From the NCBI GenBank assembly GCA_028456385.1, contig JALNQF010000144.1:1-64000 (forward strand): a stretch of 64,000 nt of DNA. Direction: 5' to 3'. Positions 1 to 13,000 of this stretch are shown piece by piece. A program made the translations under genes and the position numbers. Every line of letters starts with the position of its first letter. Positions within the stretch are counted from its first letter, which is position 1. Origin of the DNA: Ophiosphaerella korrae (lineage: Eukaryota > Ascomycota > Dothideomycetes > Pleosporales > Phaeosphaeriaceae). The notes under the pieces are model-generated. The model did not search any database, was not told the origin of the DNA, and saw nothing but the letters and a program-made list of their open reading frames with translations.

Positions 1-77
1 TAAGTTTGTAATGTTAGTAAGTTGCAAACTTACTAACATTAGTGCGAAAATAAGAGATATAAGGGATAACTCCCTTA
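1..77. repeat. Dispersed repeat with a 14-bp hairpin; second copy at 43402-43457
   Basis: Positions 10-40 form a perfect inverted repeat, AATGTTAGTAAGTT / AACTTACTAACATT, around a 3-base loop. Positions 21-77 resemble 43402-43457, sharing the ACTTACTAACATT block and the AGAGATATAAGGG / TAACTCCCTTA block, mostly with transition differences. It is probably part of an LTR or of another element fused to the Gypsy remnant. The family was not identified. Confidence 0.5.
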
Positions 78-3000
78 CAATAATATATATCTATTGTACT
101 TATTTCTATAGTATTCTATATATTCTTATAGTACTTCTATTACTAGTTACCTTACTTTTAGGATATATTAGTCTATTAGTAATCTATCTAATATTTTGTT
201 AATACCTTAATATCTATATACTAGTAATTTATAGAATTATTATATAAATTCTCTTTATATTCTTTTTAGAATATATATTCTTCTATAGGCTTCTATAATT
301 CCTTCTTAAATCTTAAGCTTTTTTATTTCTTTAGAAGCTTTCTCTATTTCCTTCTAGATCTATTTATCTAGCTTACTATTTTTCCTTTTAAGTGTTGTAG
401 CTACCTTAAGTATATTTAAGACTAAATATTCTTCTTTATTCTTAACTAGAACTATACTAGTAGCGTTTACTTCTTCTTATAAGTCTAGTCTTCTACTTAA
501 GGCGTTTATAAACTAATTGTCTTTGCCCTTAGTATATATTATTTCTATATTAAATATTAATAGAAACTCCTACTATCTTATATAGTATTATAATAAGTTC
601 TTATTTATTATAAATCTTATAAGATTCTTATAGTCTATATAGACTCTTGTCTAGTGTTTTACTTTTTATAAATATACTCTCTATTACTTAAATACTTTAT
701 AGACTACTAGTATTTCTTTGTTATAGATTAGGTAGTTAAGTTCTACTAGCTTTATTTTCTTAGAGAAGTACTTAACTAAGTATTCTTGTTTTGTATATTA
801 GTCTTCTTGTATTAGTGCTATTCTATAGACTAAATTAGATGCGTCTATTTTTACTATTACTAGTAAGTCTAGGTTATATATTCTAATAACTAGATTTTCT
901 ACAAATCTTTACTTAATTTAGCTAAATACTTCTTTGTATTCCTTTATCTATCTAAATAGCGTATCTTTTTTTATAAGGTTTATTAGTAGTTCTATTATTT
1001 TTAACTAATTAATTATTAACTTTCTATAGAAGTTTGCTAGTCTATAAAATTATTGTATTTCCTATAAGTTCTTAGGTATTAGCTATTCCTAGATTACTTT
1101 AATCTTATTTAAGTTAATCCTAATTTTTCCTAGTTCTATAATAAATCCTAAGAAGTCTATTTCTTTTATATAGAATTTGCATTTCCTTATTTTAAAAATT
1201 AGTTTATTTTCTACTAGCTTTTCTAGTACTTTATATATATATTATATATATTCTTCCTCTATCTTAGAGAATATAAGGATGTTGTCTAGGTAGGTAAATA
1301 TAAATACGTCTAAGTACTCCCTTAGTACTATATTAATTCTTTCTTGAAACGCTACTAGTACGTTTGTAAGTCTAAATAGTATAACTAAATATTTGTATAG
1401 TCTATACTATTTTCTAAATATAGTTTTCTATTTATCTCCTTTCTTAATTCTAATCTAATAGTATGCGTTTTAGATATCTAGTTTTGTAAAGATTTGTACT
1501 TTTTATAGCCTATCTTGTATTTTATTAATTTATAGTAAGAGGTACTAGTTCTTATTTATAATTGCGTTTGTCTTTCTAAAATCTACGTAAGGTTATTTCT
1601 TATCTATCTCTTTTTTATCTACGAATATAAGTCTATATACTACTAAGGATTTAGATTCTTATATCTATCCTTTCTTAACTATATTCTATATAAATACTCG
1701 TTTAATCTTTAATTCTTTTTCTGTTTTTCTATATACTAGGCTCTATCTTATGTCTTTTCTTTTTTCTAGTTCTATTACTAAATCCTATAATTAATATTCT
1801 AAGAGGTAGTTATTAGGTTCTATAAGTTATTTTTCTAATTTCTTATATTTTTCTAGGAACTATCCTTTTTATATATTTATATTAGCTTTTAGTATATCTT
1901 TTTTAGAGTAACTAATTTTCCCTATTCTTTAATTAATCCTTAGGTTAGTTAATTATAACTATAGTATACCTAATATTACGTCTTATTTGTTATTAATTGT
2001 TATTATGTCTATAACTATATTCTTAATTTCTAATCTTTCTAACTTTAATATTAAAGGTATTGTTTTAAACTTAATAAGTTCTTAGAATAGTTTTCTTTTA
2101 ATTATACTTAGTTGTTAGGGGTACTTCTTTATTATATAACGCATTCCTTATCCTTCTATAAACTTCTTAGATATAAAGTTCTTTATAGCTCTACTATTAA
2201 TTATAATTTATACTCTCTATCTTTAGTATATACCTGTTTTTATAACGTGTAGGCCTATTATACCTTCTAGCTTTTCTTGCTTAGGTCTTTCTTTAAATTA
2301 TCTATTCTTTTAAGGCTATTATCTTGTTTTACGCTTATAATTCTTATATTTTAGATATTTATTATATATACACTTGTACTATAGTCTTTCTTTTACGTAT
2401 TCTTTTAATATCTTAAGTCTTTGTCTAATTAATATATATTCTTTGTTAGGAATCTAAATTATTTCTTATCCTTTAATTTCTTTCTTTAGGATTACTCTTA
2501 TATAGTTACGTCCTCTTTTTAGCTATATATAATTTTGTACTTTCTTATCTCTATATAGGTAATAGTGTGTATTTAGATATAATACCTATACGATTTCTAG
2601 ATATACTAGATATTCTAGGTCTATTCTTTTATTATCCCCTACCTAGTACCTATCTATACTAAGTCTTGTTATTATTAAGATATAGTATATTACTAGTACT
2701 TATAGTATATAGGCTTTACTAATCTATTACGTTTTTCTTATAAGATACTACTACTCTCTTTATATAAGTATTCTTCCTACTATAACTATATATTATTCTA
2801 TCTAGTCTTAGAATATTATAAACTTTATTACCTTAAGATTACGTTCTTTCTAGTCTTTGTATACTTCCTCTATACTTATAACTAGTAAGTATTTCTAAAT
2901 AAATTTCTAATTTTTATTCTATTCTAATATATCTATTATTATATAGCTATTGTAACTATATATATTTAACTAAGTATACTCTATATCTTTTACGTTAATT

Positions 3001-4450
3001 TACTTCTTATCTCCTTACTATCCTTTAGAGGAGACCGTAGTAGTCTCTTTATCTAGTACTAGTCCTTTAGCCTAGATTAATAGGGTCTAGGGCTCTTCCT
3101 CTTCTAGATCTTCTATTAGTAGGTCTATTACGTGTACTACTTCTTTTAGCTACGTTTTTATTCTTTTTTCTTTTATTATAGCTACTCTATACTTCTATAA
3201 GAACTATACTACTCCTTACTTACTAGAAAGATATATATAGTAGTTATTATTGTAATAAAAGGTCTAATAGAGTATTGTATATTATACTTCTTTACTCCTA
3301 GCTACTTTCTTTTAAGGTTTAGCCTATACTTTTAGTACTTCCTTTCTTTATTTAGTTATCTTTAACTAAGATTCTTTATCTTTTTTAGAATTCTTACTTT
3401 TGTAGTCCTTTATAAAGTATCCTAGTTTTCTATATTTATAATATACTATATCTTTCTTTTGTTTTAAATAGTAGTTCTTTATATAGTAGCATAGTTTACT
3501 ATAGTTAAAGTACGTAAAGTCTTTATTCTTTTTCTTCTTTCTATCCTTATTAGCGTTAAAGACTATAGGGTCTCCTTTATTATAGTTCTAGGTAGATCCT
3601 CTATACTTGTTTTTCTTCTATTCTTAAAGGTTATTGTCTATTTATATTACTTATTACTTTAGGGCTTCTAGTATTCTTAGTTTTTCTATATAGATTATTT
3701 TATATCGTATTTTTAAATTTAGTCCTTGTTTAAATTGTAATATTAGAAATAGCTTATTCTATTCTATATTTTGTAATAGTTATTTAAACTATAATACGTA
3801 CTTAGGAATACTCTTGTTTTATATAAGCTTTTCTAGCCTTTCTTTAGCTTATTAGGTAATATCTATATCTTTAAATACTACTCTTATTCGTCTAGTAAAG
3901 TATTCGTAACTTCTAAAGATAGCTCTTGTCTTATCTTTCTAGTTTATTACTACGTATATTGTATAGTCTATCTAGTAGGGTTTAAACTATCTTATTACGT
4001 CTCCTTTAAGATACATTCTAATATATATTACCTTCTTATCTTCTCTATTAAAGTATAGTACCTATATATTAATCTAGAGTTGTACTAAGACTATAAAAGG
4101 TCTTAGGTTTTCTCTTATTCTATTAAACTTCCTAAGTATAGGTATTTTTAGTAGTTTCTTTATCGCGCTTATCTCTAAATATTGCGTAATTAACTCTATC
4201 TAGTTCTATCCTTTAATAATAGCTTTAATTTAGGCTTTGTTCTATTTTGTATATTCCTAGAGTTCCTTGTTTTAGGTTTCTAATACGTTGATTACTATCT
4301 TTATATCTTCTTTGTTAGAGATTAAGTTGTTTAGATAATCTTTAAATTACTTCTATATTATATTGTCTAATTTGTAGCTACTTATAGGTGCCTTAGCTCT
4401 TTACTTAGTTAAACTTTCTACTATCGTGTTAGCTAGGCTATGCGCTACTT
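1..4450 (-). mobile_element. RIP-degraded Ty3/Gypsy retrotransposon, cut by the left window edge
   Basis: Read on the minus strand, the order right to left is gag, zinc knuckle, reverse transcriptase, RNase H, with the integrase expected beyond position 1. The zinc knuckle (3396-3443) reads YYKYRKLGYFIKDYKS, which is a CCHC box whose cysteines and histidine have become tyrosines. The reverse transcriptase active site YLDD has become YLDN at 1281-1292, followed by KCKFYIKEIDFLGFII near 1130-1190. RNase H shows SKKIKLVELNYLIYNKE near 700-780. Every frame is full of TAA/TAG stops, and every altered codon fits C-to-T or G-to-A change, as RIP produces. No LTR pair could be delimited. The element cannot encode a working polyprotein. 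Confidence 0.85.
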
Positions 4451-4717
4451 ACGCTTCGCTTCTCGCAATAACTAAATTAGTAAGGTGTAATAGGGTTACT
4501 AGGGTCGACTTCCTTATAACCCTCTCTAGGGTATTAGTAGATTAAGAGTTAATAATAAAAGCTTATTTTATAATTAGTAATAACTATAAATAATAGTTAA
4601 TTTGTATATACAATGTTAAGTATTAGCGTTCTAGGTTAGAGATTAGATTACTAATACTATCCTAATAATACGTATCCTATTAACTATATACCTTTGTTAA
4701 TCTATCTATACAACACT

Positions 4718-4820
4718 ATAGATTACTACTAATCTATTTATACGTAACTATAGATTTCCTTATTCTATTTATATATTATTATAGATTACTACTAATCTAT
4801 TTGTACGTAATTATAGATTA
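4718..4820. repeat. Two-copy direct repeat, 40 bp each, spaced 63 bp
   Basis: The blocks at 4718-4757 and 4781-4820 are about 93% identical. Each begins ATAGATTACTACTAATC and continues with a TACGTAA core. The differences are transitions or T/A changes at the block end. The repeat lies in TA-rich sequence between the Gypsy gag end and the Copia element, possibly within a decayed Gypsy LTR or leader. No coding content was seen. Confidence 0.5.
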
Positions 4821-5150
4821 CTATTACGTGTCCTAGTTATAAGTAGTTTCCTAGTTAAGGTTATTACCCCGCTCGTCCTATACTTCGTTAGTATCTAAAT
4901 TAGGACTAATTAGTTCTATCTTAGTTTCTCTTGTTATATCTATAATAACTTTACTATTATTTTATAACTTTAAAAGAGTAGAAACTTATATAGTTACTAT
5001 AATTATCTCTATATCTATAAAATATTAATTTAAGTTTATATAAACTTTCTTTTATAGCTATAAAAGTTTTAAAGCTTTAAGTTAACTATAAAGTCTTTTA
5101 TTTTTTACTTTAAATACTACTATATATATATTTACTACTATAAGTACTTT

Positions 5151-5329
5151 TGTTAGATAGAAGGTGTTAAGGTAATAGGATAGGTAATAAACCTACTAAG
5201 AAAAGCGTAAGGGCCCCTATCTAAACTTAGATAAAGACGCTACGCATACTCTAAATAGACAAGATAGAATATAAGATAAGACGATAATAATAACTATTAA
5301 TACTCTATAATATCTTATCTAATCTAATA
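5151..5329 (+). repeat. 5' LTR of the Copia element
   Basis: It matches 10259-10437 over its whole length. The differences are single bases, nearly all transitions. It is preceded by the target duplication ACTTT. Confidence 0.92.
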
Positions 5330-8300
5330 ATTAAGAGTCTTACTACCTCTATTACAAGTACTAGAACAAGTAAAAATAGCGCTAAACTAGAACTAGAGGG
5401 ACGCGATAGTTATTCTTACTAACTTAAGTAACTAGATCTTATAGTACTAACAACTTAAGATAAAGTACTAATCCTAAGGTATATAGCTACTAGTAAACCT
5501 AGAAGGAGCGTAGCTCTAACAAATACGACTAAAGGTCCTACTACCTCTAGACGTCTTGTAATACAAACTAGTACTTAGCGTAGTAAGCTCCTTAGTAATA
5601 TTATTATATATAGCTTAAGCTAGAAGATAAGAAATAACGTAGGACACTATAGAAGTCCTAATAGTAATATCTTAAATACCTACAATCTTAATCTAAATAT
5701 TAGACCTATTAGATAAGAGACAAGAGGTATATAAAGAAGATTACAAAGATTATAAGCTCTACCTTAAATTATATAAAATACTAGAAAGAAACTATTAAGA
5801 GGAAAATAACAAACTCTCTAAGATAGTTAAATATATCTTTATAATAGTAACCTTATACTTGTAGCTTAGCTACTATACTAAAAATAGAATACTCTGTAAT
5901 TAGATAATAGCTCTCTAAGATATAGTTAGAGTAGACGTTAATAAAGAATAAGTATAAGTACAAGAAAGATACTATACTACCTTTAGACCTATACGCTCTA
6001 CTATAAACTAGGAGATATAGCTAAGTAAATATAATTAGGTAGTAACTTAAGCTAAAACCCTTAAGGTAGCTAAGGTTATACAAATACAAGCCTTAATAGA
6101 CAACTTCCTAGGCTCTATATCTAAAATAGTATTAACCTAGACTATAAGGTTCTAAGGGCTAGGATATAACAAAAAAGCTATAAATAAGAAAAAGATAATA
6201 AAACTCTTCTATAATTATATAAGCCTTTATTATCTATTAAGAGAGAAGCTAAAGAGCGCCTTTGTAGTAAGAAACTTATATATAGTAAGTAGTAAATCTA
6301 ACTTAAATATATAAAGGGACGCCTTAAGTGTAGAAATAAGAGCGCTATCTAATAACTATAATTAAAGCTAGGGAAACCTAAGGTAATTAAATAAACGAAA
6401 GATAGATAGTTAAAGTACTAGAACTAAGTAGTTCCTAGAGAGGAATATAGTAAAAGCTAGAGATATATATCCTACTTATAAATAGTATTACAAGATATCT
6501 AACTACTACTATATAAATATAGCTAAGGTACTAAAATAGTTTAAGCTAAATTAAGGCGTTACAAGACTAGTATAGTACAAACTTAAATATAATATAAGCT
6601 TATAATAACTAGTTTAAGAGATATCTTAAGAGACTAAGCAACTTAGACTTATAACAATATTATTATAGTTAAGTATACCCTATATTAAAACCTTGTAGAC
6701 ACTAGATACTCCTACTAAATAACTTAATAGGCGCAAGATATCTAGACTTAATAAGAGTATAATAAACGTAGTATTTAATATAAGTAATTAAGGATATCTA
6801 TTAAAAGATTTATTTATCCTAGATTCTAGTACAACTACGTATATCTATAATAATCTCGTAAGAATAAAGTATATACGCCTACTAGTAATAGGAGACTTTA
6901 TATAGACTAGAAATATAAAGGTTCTAATATAAAGATATAGAACTGTAATTATAGTTATTAAAGGGCTACAAGGGAGATAAACACTCTACCTAAACAACGT
7001 AGTATAGTTACTAGATTTCTTATATAGCCTAATATTATTTAAGCTACTTTAAAGTTAAGGTATATAGTAAGAAAACTAAGAAGACTTAACTAGCCTTAGA
7101 CAAGAGAATAGTACAATTATAACTACCTTATTAGAATAGTATAGCTAATAGGTTATTAAAACCCTAGTAGAGCTAACTACAGCCTTCTATATACGCATAA
7201 ATTAATCTAAGAGATATTTATAGCAAATAACTATAGTAATATAGTATAAACGCCTAGGTTACCCTAGACCTATAGCTATTAAACACTTTTTACAATAATC
7301 TAAGGAAGTAAAGATTATTAGTATTACTATAGTATAGTACAACGCCTATAGTATATTAAAATTAAAATACTAAATACGTAAAGTACTATAACTAAATAAT
7401 AAAGGTCCTAGTAAAAGAATTACTATTAACTTCTATAAATACAAAGTAAGTAGCTTTATAAAAGAGAGAAGCTAAATACTTATTACTTATTAATACTCCT
7501 AATATATATAAGATTTCTACTTTAAAGATAATAGACTAGTATACTCTATTATATAACTACTTAGTCTCTTTATTTAATTTATAAAGAAGTAATTTAATAT
7601 TATAGTTAAAGTAATTAAGATAGATAATAAAATTATTACTATTAAGTAAGAAGTTAAAAGATAGTGCACGTCCCTATCTATTAGACTTAAGCCTTCTACT
7701 CTAGATATATAAGCATAGAATAGAGGAGCTAAACGCTTAAAGAGTATAATAAAAGAAAAGGTATGTACAATTTAACTAAACGTAAACCTTCTATAGGATC
7801 TCTAGCTAGAAATTACTAGAGTAGTAGTATACCTATATAATCAAACGCTAAATTATCTAAATAAGTAGAAATCGCCCTACAAAGTATTTTTTACGCGCGT
7901 AGTAGCTATAAATAGTATAGTTACTAGACTCTAAAGACTAAATTAAGCTTACCTAAGAGTATATAGATATAAAGCCTATGCTATAATAGATAATACTTAT
8001 AGAGGAAAGTCTAGGCTATAATAGTTAGATCTAAAAGCCTAGATTAGATACTTAGTAAGCTATTAGTTAATAAATATCTACTATATCTAGATCCTATCTA
8101 TAGCTAAAGTAATTAGTACCTAAGACGTAGTGTTTAATAAAGAAATAGTATTTAATAAGAAGATAGAAGAACTAATAGTAAACCTTAAGTATAATATATT
8201 AGAGGAAATTATAGACTAGACTAGAATAGTTAAGCTACTAAGTACTCTAAACTTATAACTAGAAACTAAAACGTTCTATAAGGACGATACAACGCAAGAA

Positions 8301-10258
8301 GACGCTCCTTAAAGGTAATAGCCTATCTACTACTAAGGTAGAAAAGTTATAGAGGTATATTTATCTCTACCTCTAACTCTACTACTAGCAGCCTTCCTCG
8401 TTTAGAAAGAGCTAACTAAAGATAAGAAGATAAACCTATCTACCTAAGCGATATTAAAGACTATCCTATAGGTAGCTACCTTTATAGTAGGTACTAAGTT
8501 AGGATATATTAGTTAATATAAGGGTAAGCTAATTAATAAAGCCTAGCTAAAAAGACTAATAGTAAAAGAGATTAAACTATAACGTAACTAGCTACTACTA
8601 CTACTAACAATATACTTAAAATTAGAGGAATACTCTCTCTATAAGATATTTAAGGAAGCTAAAAAAATATACCTTAAAAGCTATAAGTAAATAAAGTCCT
8701 AGACTAAGCTTTAAGTAAGACTAGTTAAGAAAGTAAAATATTAGATCCTAGACTATATATAAGTCTACACATACAAACTTAATAAGTACTACTACTTTAT
8801 TAAGTATAAGGTAAGGATTATAGTAAGAGGAGACTAACAACGTAATATTACTTCCTAAGATACGTACGTAGTAATACTAGTAAGATAATTGTTTAGGCTA
8901 CTTATAGCTATTACTACTAAATATAACCTTAAACTAAAGTAATATAACGTTACTAATACCTTTATATATACTATAATTAATTAGGAAATCTATATAAAGA
9001 TACTATAAGGGTACTAGAAGCCTAGTATACTACTTAAGGTATAGAAAGTACTTTATAGCTTATAAATATCGCTATTACTCTAGTAGAAAGAGTTTATAGT
9101 AATATTAGCTTAACTTAGATTTAAATAGATCTCTTAGAAACTATACTATATAATTAAAGATAGGGTAATTATCTTCTTCTATATAGATAATATTATTATT
9201 ACGTACTATTTAAAGTAATAATAAGAAGTAATAAAAGCTATTAAGCTAATTAAGGAAAAATACCTATATATAGGTAGAGACAACTTATAATAGTTTCTTA
9301 GGATAGAAGTAATATAAGACTATAACTAGAAATTAATATAACTTTCTTAAGCTGCCTATATTAATAAAATTAGTTAGCTTATAGATTAATAAGATCTCTA
9401 ACATAATATACTTATAGTAAGTATTAAGCTTAAGCCTAGAGATAGACTAGTAGAGCTAGCTAAGATTAATAAGTACTAGTAAAAGATTAGCTCTTTACTA
9501 TTTGTAGTAGTTACTACTTAACTTAATATAGCGTTTGCAATATTAAGACTTACTTACGTTCTAGTTAACCTAAGTATAGATTACTAAGAAGTAGCTAACT
9601 AAGTACTCCTCTACCTTAAGTAGACAAAAGCCCTAGCCTTTAAGCTTAGCAAAGGAGAAAGCCTTAAGGTAGCTAGTAATACGTTATTTGTAAATAATAC
9701 GCTTAACTAAAAAAGCTTATAAGGATACGTAATTAAGCTCTTTAGTAGTCTTATCGCCTAAAGAGTAAGTAAACAAGATATAGTTACTACGTTAATAATA
9801 GAAGTAGAATTACTTGCTTTATTATAAGTAGCTAAAGAGGCAATATTTACGTTGTAATTACTAAAGGAGCTCTAAGTAATATTAAGCGATCTAATTATTA
9901 TAATTAAATATAATAACACCTAGACTATTTAGCTAGTAAATAAGGACGTTGCTAAGCTTTAAACTAAGCCCTAGTACGTTAATATATACAATTACTAGCT
10001 ACAATAAGAAGTTAACTAAAAGATAATTAAGGTAGAGTACGTTCTATCTAATAATATAATTGTAGATAGGTTTATAAAAGTACTACTAGCTAATAAATAG
10101 GCTAGTTTCTTTAATTAATTAGGACTTGTTAAGCGCAAAGAAGCTCTACTAAAAGAAGCTAAACTTAAATTATTATAGAAGTAGCTAGAGGGCCTAATTA
10201 TATAAGCTAATTAACTAGACTATATAGCTTACAATACTACTTCTAAGCTAAGGGGGTG

Positions 10259-10437
10259 TATTAGATAGAAGGTGTTAAGGTAATAGGATAGGTAATAAAC
10301 CTACTAAGAAAGGCGTAGGGGCCCCTATCTAAACTTAGATAAAGACGCTACGTACACTCTAAATAGATAAGATAGAATACAAGATAAGATAATAATAACA
10401 ACTATTAATACTCTATAATATCTTATCTAATCTAATA
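10259..10437 (+). repeat. 3' LTR of the Copia element
   Basis: It partners the LTR at 5151-5329 and has the same length of 179 bp. Its first dinucleotide is TA where the left copy keeps TG. It is followed by the target duplication ACTTT at 10438-10442. Confidence 0.92.
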
Positions 10438-10442
10438 ACTTT

Positions 10443-11900
10443 ACTTACTTTTTTAAAGAGCTAGTAAGCTTTATAACTAATACTTTTATTTTTATAAAGC
10501 TTTTCTAAGCTATAAAAAGATTATAAAAACTATAAAGAGTAAAGAAGTATAAAGAGCGTAAGGTAAAAAGCTCTAGGGTACGCTTAGTACTATTAATAAG
10601 CTTTACTAGGCTAAGTAACTAGTATAGCTAGCTCTATTAGCTAGTATATTTTCTAGTATCTAACTTAGTATAACTTTAAGTAAGTTTAAAGAAGTTTAAA
10701 TAATAATAACTAGTATATATATTATATACTACTATAATAGCTTAACTAGCTATTAGCTTCTTTTTATCTAGTTTAGTTTCGTAGTATACTATTCTTTATA
10801 AGAAGTAGCCCTTAATAAGTTAAAGCTAATTTAGATATAGTAGTATAATAAGTCTTTAAGTTACTTAAAATAAGTTAACTACTTAGTTAATATTTAATAA
10901 ATAGATACTTATAGTAGCTTATTCTACTTATATAATTCTCTTAGTAAGAGTAGCTTCTTAAGCTTTATAGTAAGATATAATAAAGTACTTTTTTTTAATA
11001 AGTACTATATTATTATAGTAAAATAGTACTTAGATTTACTATTAGTAAAACTTCTTTATAACTAAGAAGACTAAAAAGTCTAGAGGCTATAAGATATATA
11101 AAGAATAAGTAAGTAGAAATAAAAGTTAAACTTTATTCTACTTATAGGCCTATAGAAATTTAATATTAATATAGCTACTATAGCTATCTAAAATAAGTAT
11201 CTTTTAATAATTATCTAGAGGCGCTATATTAAGTAGAAATACGCGTCTTAACTACTTAGTACTTATTATATTAGATATCTATCTATTCTTAGAGGTTATA
11301 TAAAGCTAGTTAGGAATTATTATAAGAAACTAAGTACTCTATAGGTTCTTCTCTCTAAATATAACTAAATTATATAGTTTCTTACCTATAGCTAATATAT
11401 ACTTAATTATTAATACTTACTTATAGTTCTCTAGTAACTAATAGTAAGCTTTCCTCTTCTAGCTACTTATAAGTACTCTAGTATTTATATATATACCTAA
11501 GGCCTTCTTAGTCTTATTTATATTCTATATATCTTTAGCTCTTATACTTAGCCTTATATAAGTACTCTTAAAAAACTTAAGAAACGTATATATCTATTTT
11601 TATATTACTCCCTTAGCTTATATAGCTTCTATTTTTCTACTTATAATTAATATAATGTGTAGGTTATACTTAATAAAGAAGGATAGCTAATACTTACCTA
11701 TAAGATTATTATCTCTATTTATTCTTATAATTTAATTTACTATTTCTTAAGCGCGAGCGTGTAAGAGAAGAAAAGTACGTACGTCCTCTTTAAGGATCTA
11801 TTGTACAAGAAACTCTTCTTAGTCTAGAGTTAATTACTACTAGTATACGTAGCTAGTTTAGTTATTCTATATACTGCGTATACGCGTAGAGAGCGTAGCT
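10443..11900 (-). pseudogene. RIP-degraded Fot1/pogo-type DDE transposase
   Basis: On the minus strand around 10980-11230 the translation reads PLDNY-KILILDSYSSYINIKFL-AYK, then a short stop-containing stretch and LLTYSLYIL-PLDFLVF. This matches the LDxxxSHI ... LPxHSSHxLQPLD signature of the DDE_1/Tigger-pogo transposase catalytic core, with H to Y and Q to stop changes typical of RIP. Surrounding sequence is TA-rich and stop-filled. The terminal inverted repeats were not found, so the limits are approximate. The Copia element lies immediately beside it. Confidence 0.65.
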
Positions 11901-11964
11901 CAAGGGATATTGTACGCCTTTGTAGTAGCTCTTTAACTTGAAAAAACACTAGTATTAAGATTAT

Positions 11965-12463
11965 GTCGCAAGTGCGTATTAGTATATATGCCGGTCCAGG
12001 CAGTAGAATGCCGAGCTTGAGTGAGCTCGGGCTCCTATTTTGCTGCGCAACAGTTATGAGCCCAGTTCGCGCGGTGTCTTCTGCGCAAGCAACTTCTGGA
12101 CGGTTGATTACTGCGGTGGGTGGCCACAACAGGCATCGCCGGCGTGTTATTCGCTTGAACCTACCTCTTATCGAGCAGCTATGAGAACATAGCTCCAAAT
12201 AAAGTAGCAGAGCGGCACGATTAGGTCATTGGCGCTGCGCCGGCCTTCAAGGCCCCGCGCCGGATCCACAGGGCACGAGGTGACGTACCAGCCTTAATGG
12301 CTCCTTGCCAGCTCCATGTAGCCCGCCCCCCAGCTCCATGTAGCTGACATACTGCCCCGGCATATAGGGGGTGCGTCGCAAGTGCGTATTAGTATATATA
12401 CCGGTCCAGGCAGCAGAATACCGAGCTTGAGTGAGCTCGGGCTCCTATTTTGCCGCGCCACAG
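11965..12463. repeat. Small element bounded by 89-bp direct repeats
   Basis: Positions 11965-12053 and 12375-12463 are near-identical (five differences, four of them transitions). Both contain GTCGCAAGTGCGTATTAG at the start and a GAGCTTGAGTGAGCTCGGGCTC-type inverted core. The 321-bp interior is GC-rich, unlike the RIPed flank, and holds a tandem duplication of CCAGCTCCATGTAGC near 12308-12347. Terminal direct repeats on a half-kilobase element suggest a TRIM-like LTR derivative or a duplicated subtelomere-like module. No protein is supported. Confidence 0.5.
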
Positions 12464-12614
12464 ATTACTAATAGCTACTTGTATAGACTCTTTATAGTTG
12501 TCTATTTTAGTAGGGTAGTTGTTGAGATAACACGATTTTCAGATAGGTGGCTAGTTTCTGAGGGGTGGCTCGAAACCCTAGGTAGCTCGGAACCCTGTTA
12601 GCTAGCTTAGCTTC

Positions 12615-13000
12615 GGGTGGTAAATGGGTTGGGGTTGGGTTACCCCGCGATTTTATCTTGCAATAGCTATAACTCTATTAATCCTAGACTGCACGAGACA
12701 AAAGGTAGCTTAAATTAAACCGCTAAGGTAACTGAAACTGTTTTTAATATAAAGTTTTCTTATAGCTTTTATAGTTCTAGAGTTATTAGCTGTAAAAGGC
12801 TAAAACATCGCCAAGAGGCAACCCAAACCGTTTTTAGCGAATATCTTTAGAACTAGAAAAGCTATAAGAAATATTTCTACACAAAGGTTATTGGGGTAAC
12901 TTCTAGGTTTCGTTTAAGCTATAAACCACCTAATTTGGACTAGTATTCGCGGAGTTATTCGGGTTTGAAAATGACAGGGGGCCGACACCATTTACCACCC
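12615..13000. mobile_element. Palindromic MITE-like element
   Basis: The ends are an inverted repeat, GGGTGGTAAATGG at 12615-12627 and CCATTTACCACCC at 12988-13000. The centre is a second, imperfect palindrome: a CTTATAGCTTTTATAGTTCTAGAG block near 12750-12780 faces its complement near 12840-12870. Short GCTAGCTTA-like sequence flanks both sides. With no coding capacity and about 386 bp length it behaves like a non-autonomous DNA transposon. The parent family is unknown. Confidence 0.55.

Larger units (their letters stand above)
5151..10437 (+). mobile_element. Complete Ty1/Copia LTR retrotransposon, RIP-inactivated
   Basis: Two 179-bp LTRs (5151-5329 and 10259-10437) begin TGTTAGATAG (left) or TATTAGATAG (right) and end TCTAATA, that is TG...CA with RIP transitions. 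They are flanked by the 5-bp target duplication ACTTT at 5146-5150 and 10438-10442. A purine tract (GGGGG) lies just before the right LTR. On the plus strand the order is gag, integrase, reverse transcriptase, RNase H, as in Copia. The RT box YVDD now reads YIDN at 9180-9191. The RNase H segment near 9790-10110 still reads ELLALL-VAKEAIFT and VEYVLSNNIIVDRFIKVLL. Stops occur throughout, so the copy is dead but structurally intact. Confidence 0.92.

Noticed and set aside
11..202. Small hydrophobic open frame at the left edge
   Set aside because: It lies in TA-rich repeat DNA. The hydrophobicity comes from TAT, ATA and TTA codons and not from a real membrane protein.
11830..12198. 122-residue minus-strand open frame
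   Set aside because: It spans the boundary between RIPed DNA and one of the 89-bp repeats. It has no domain-like sequence and its composition follows the repeat.
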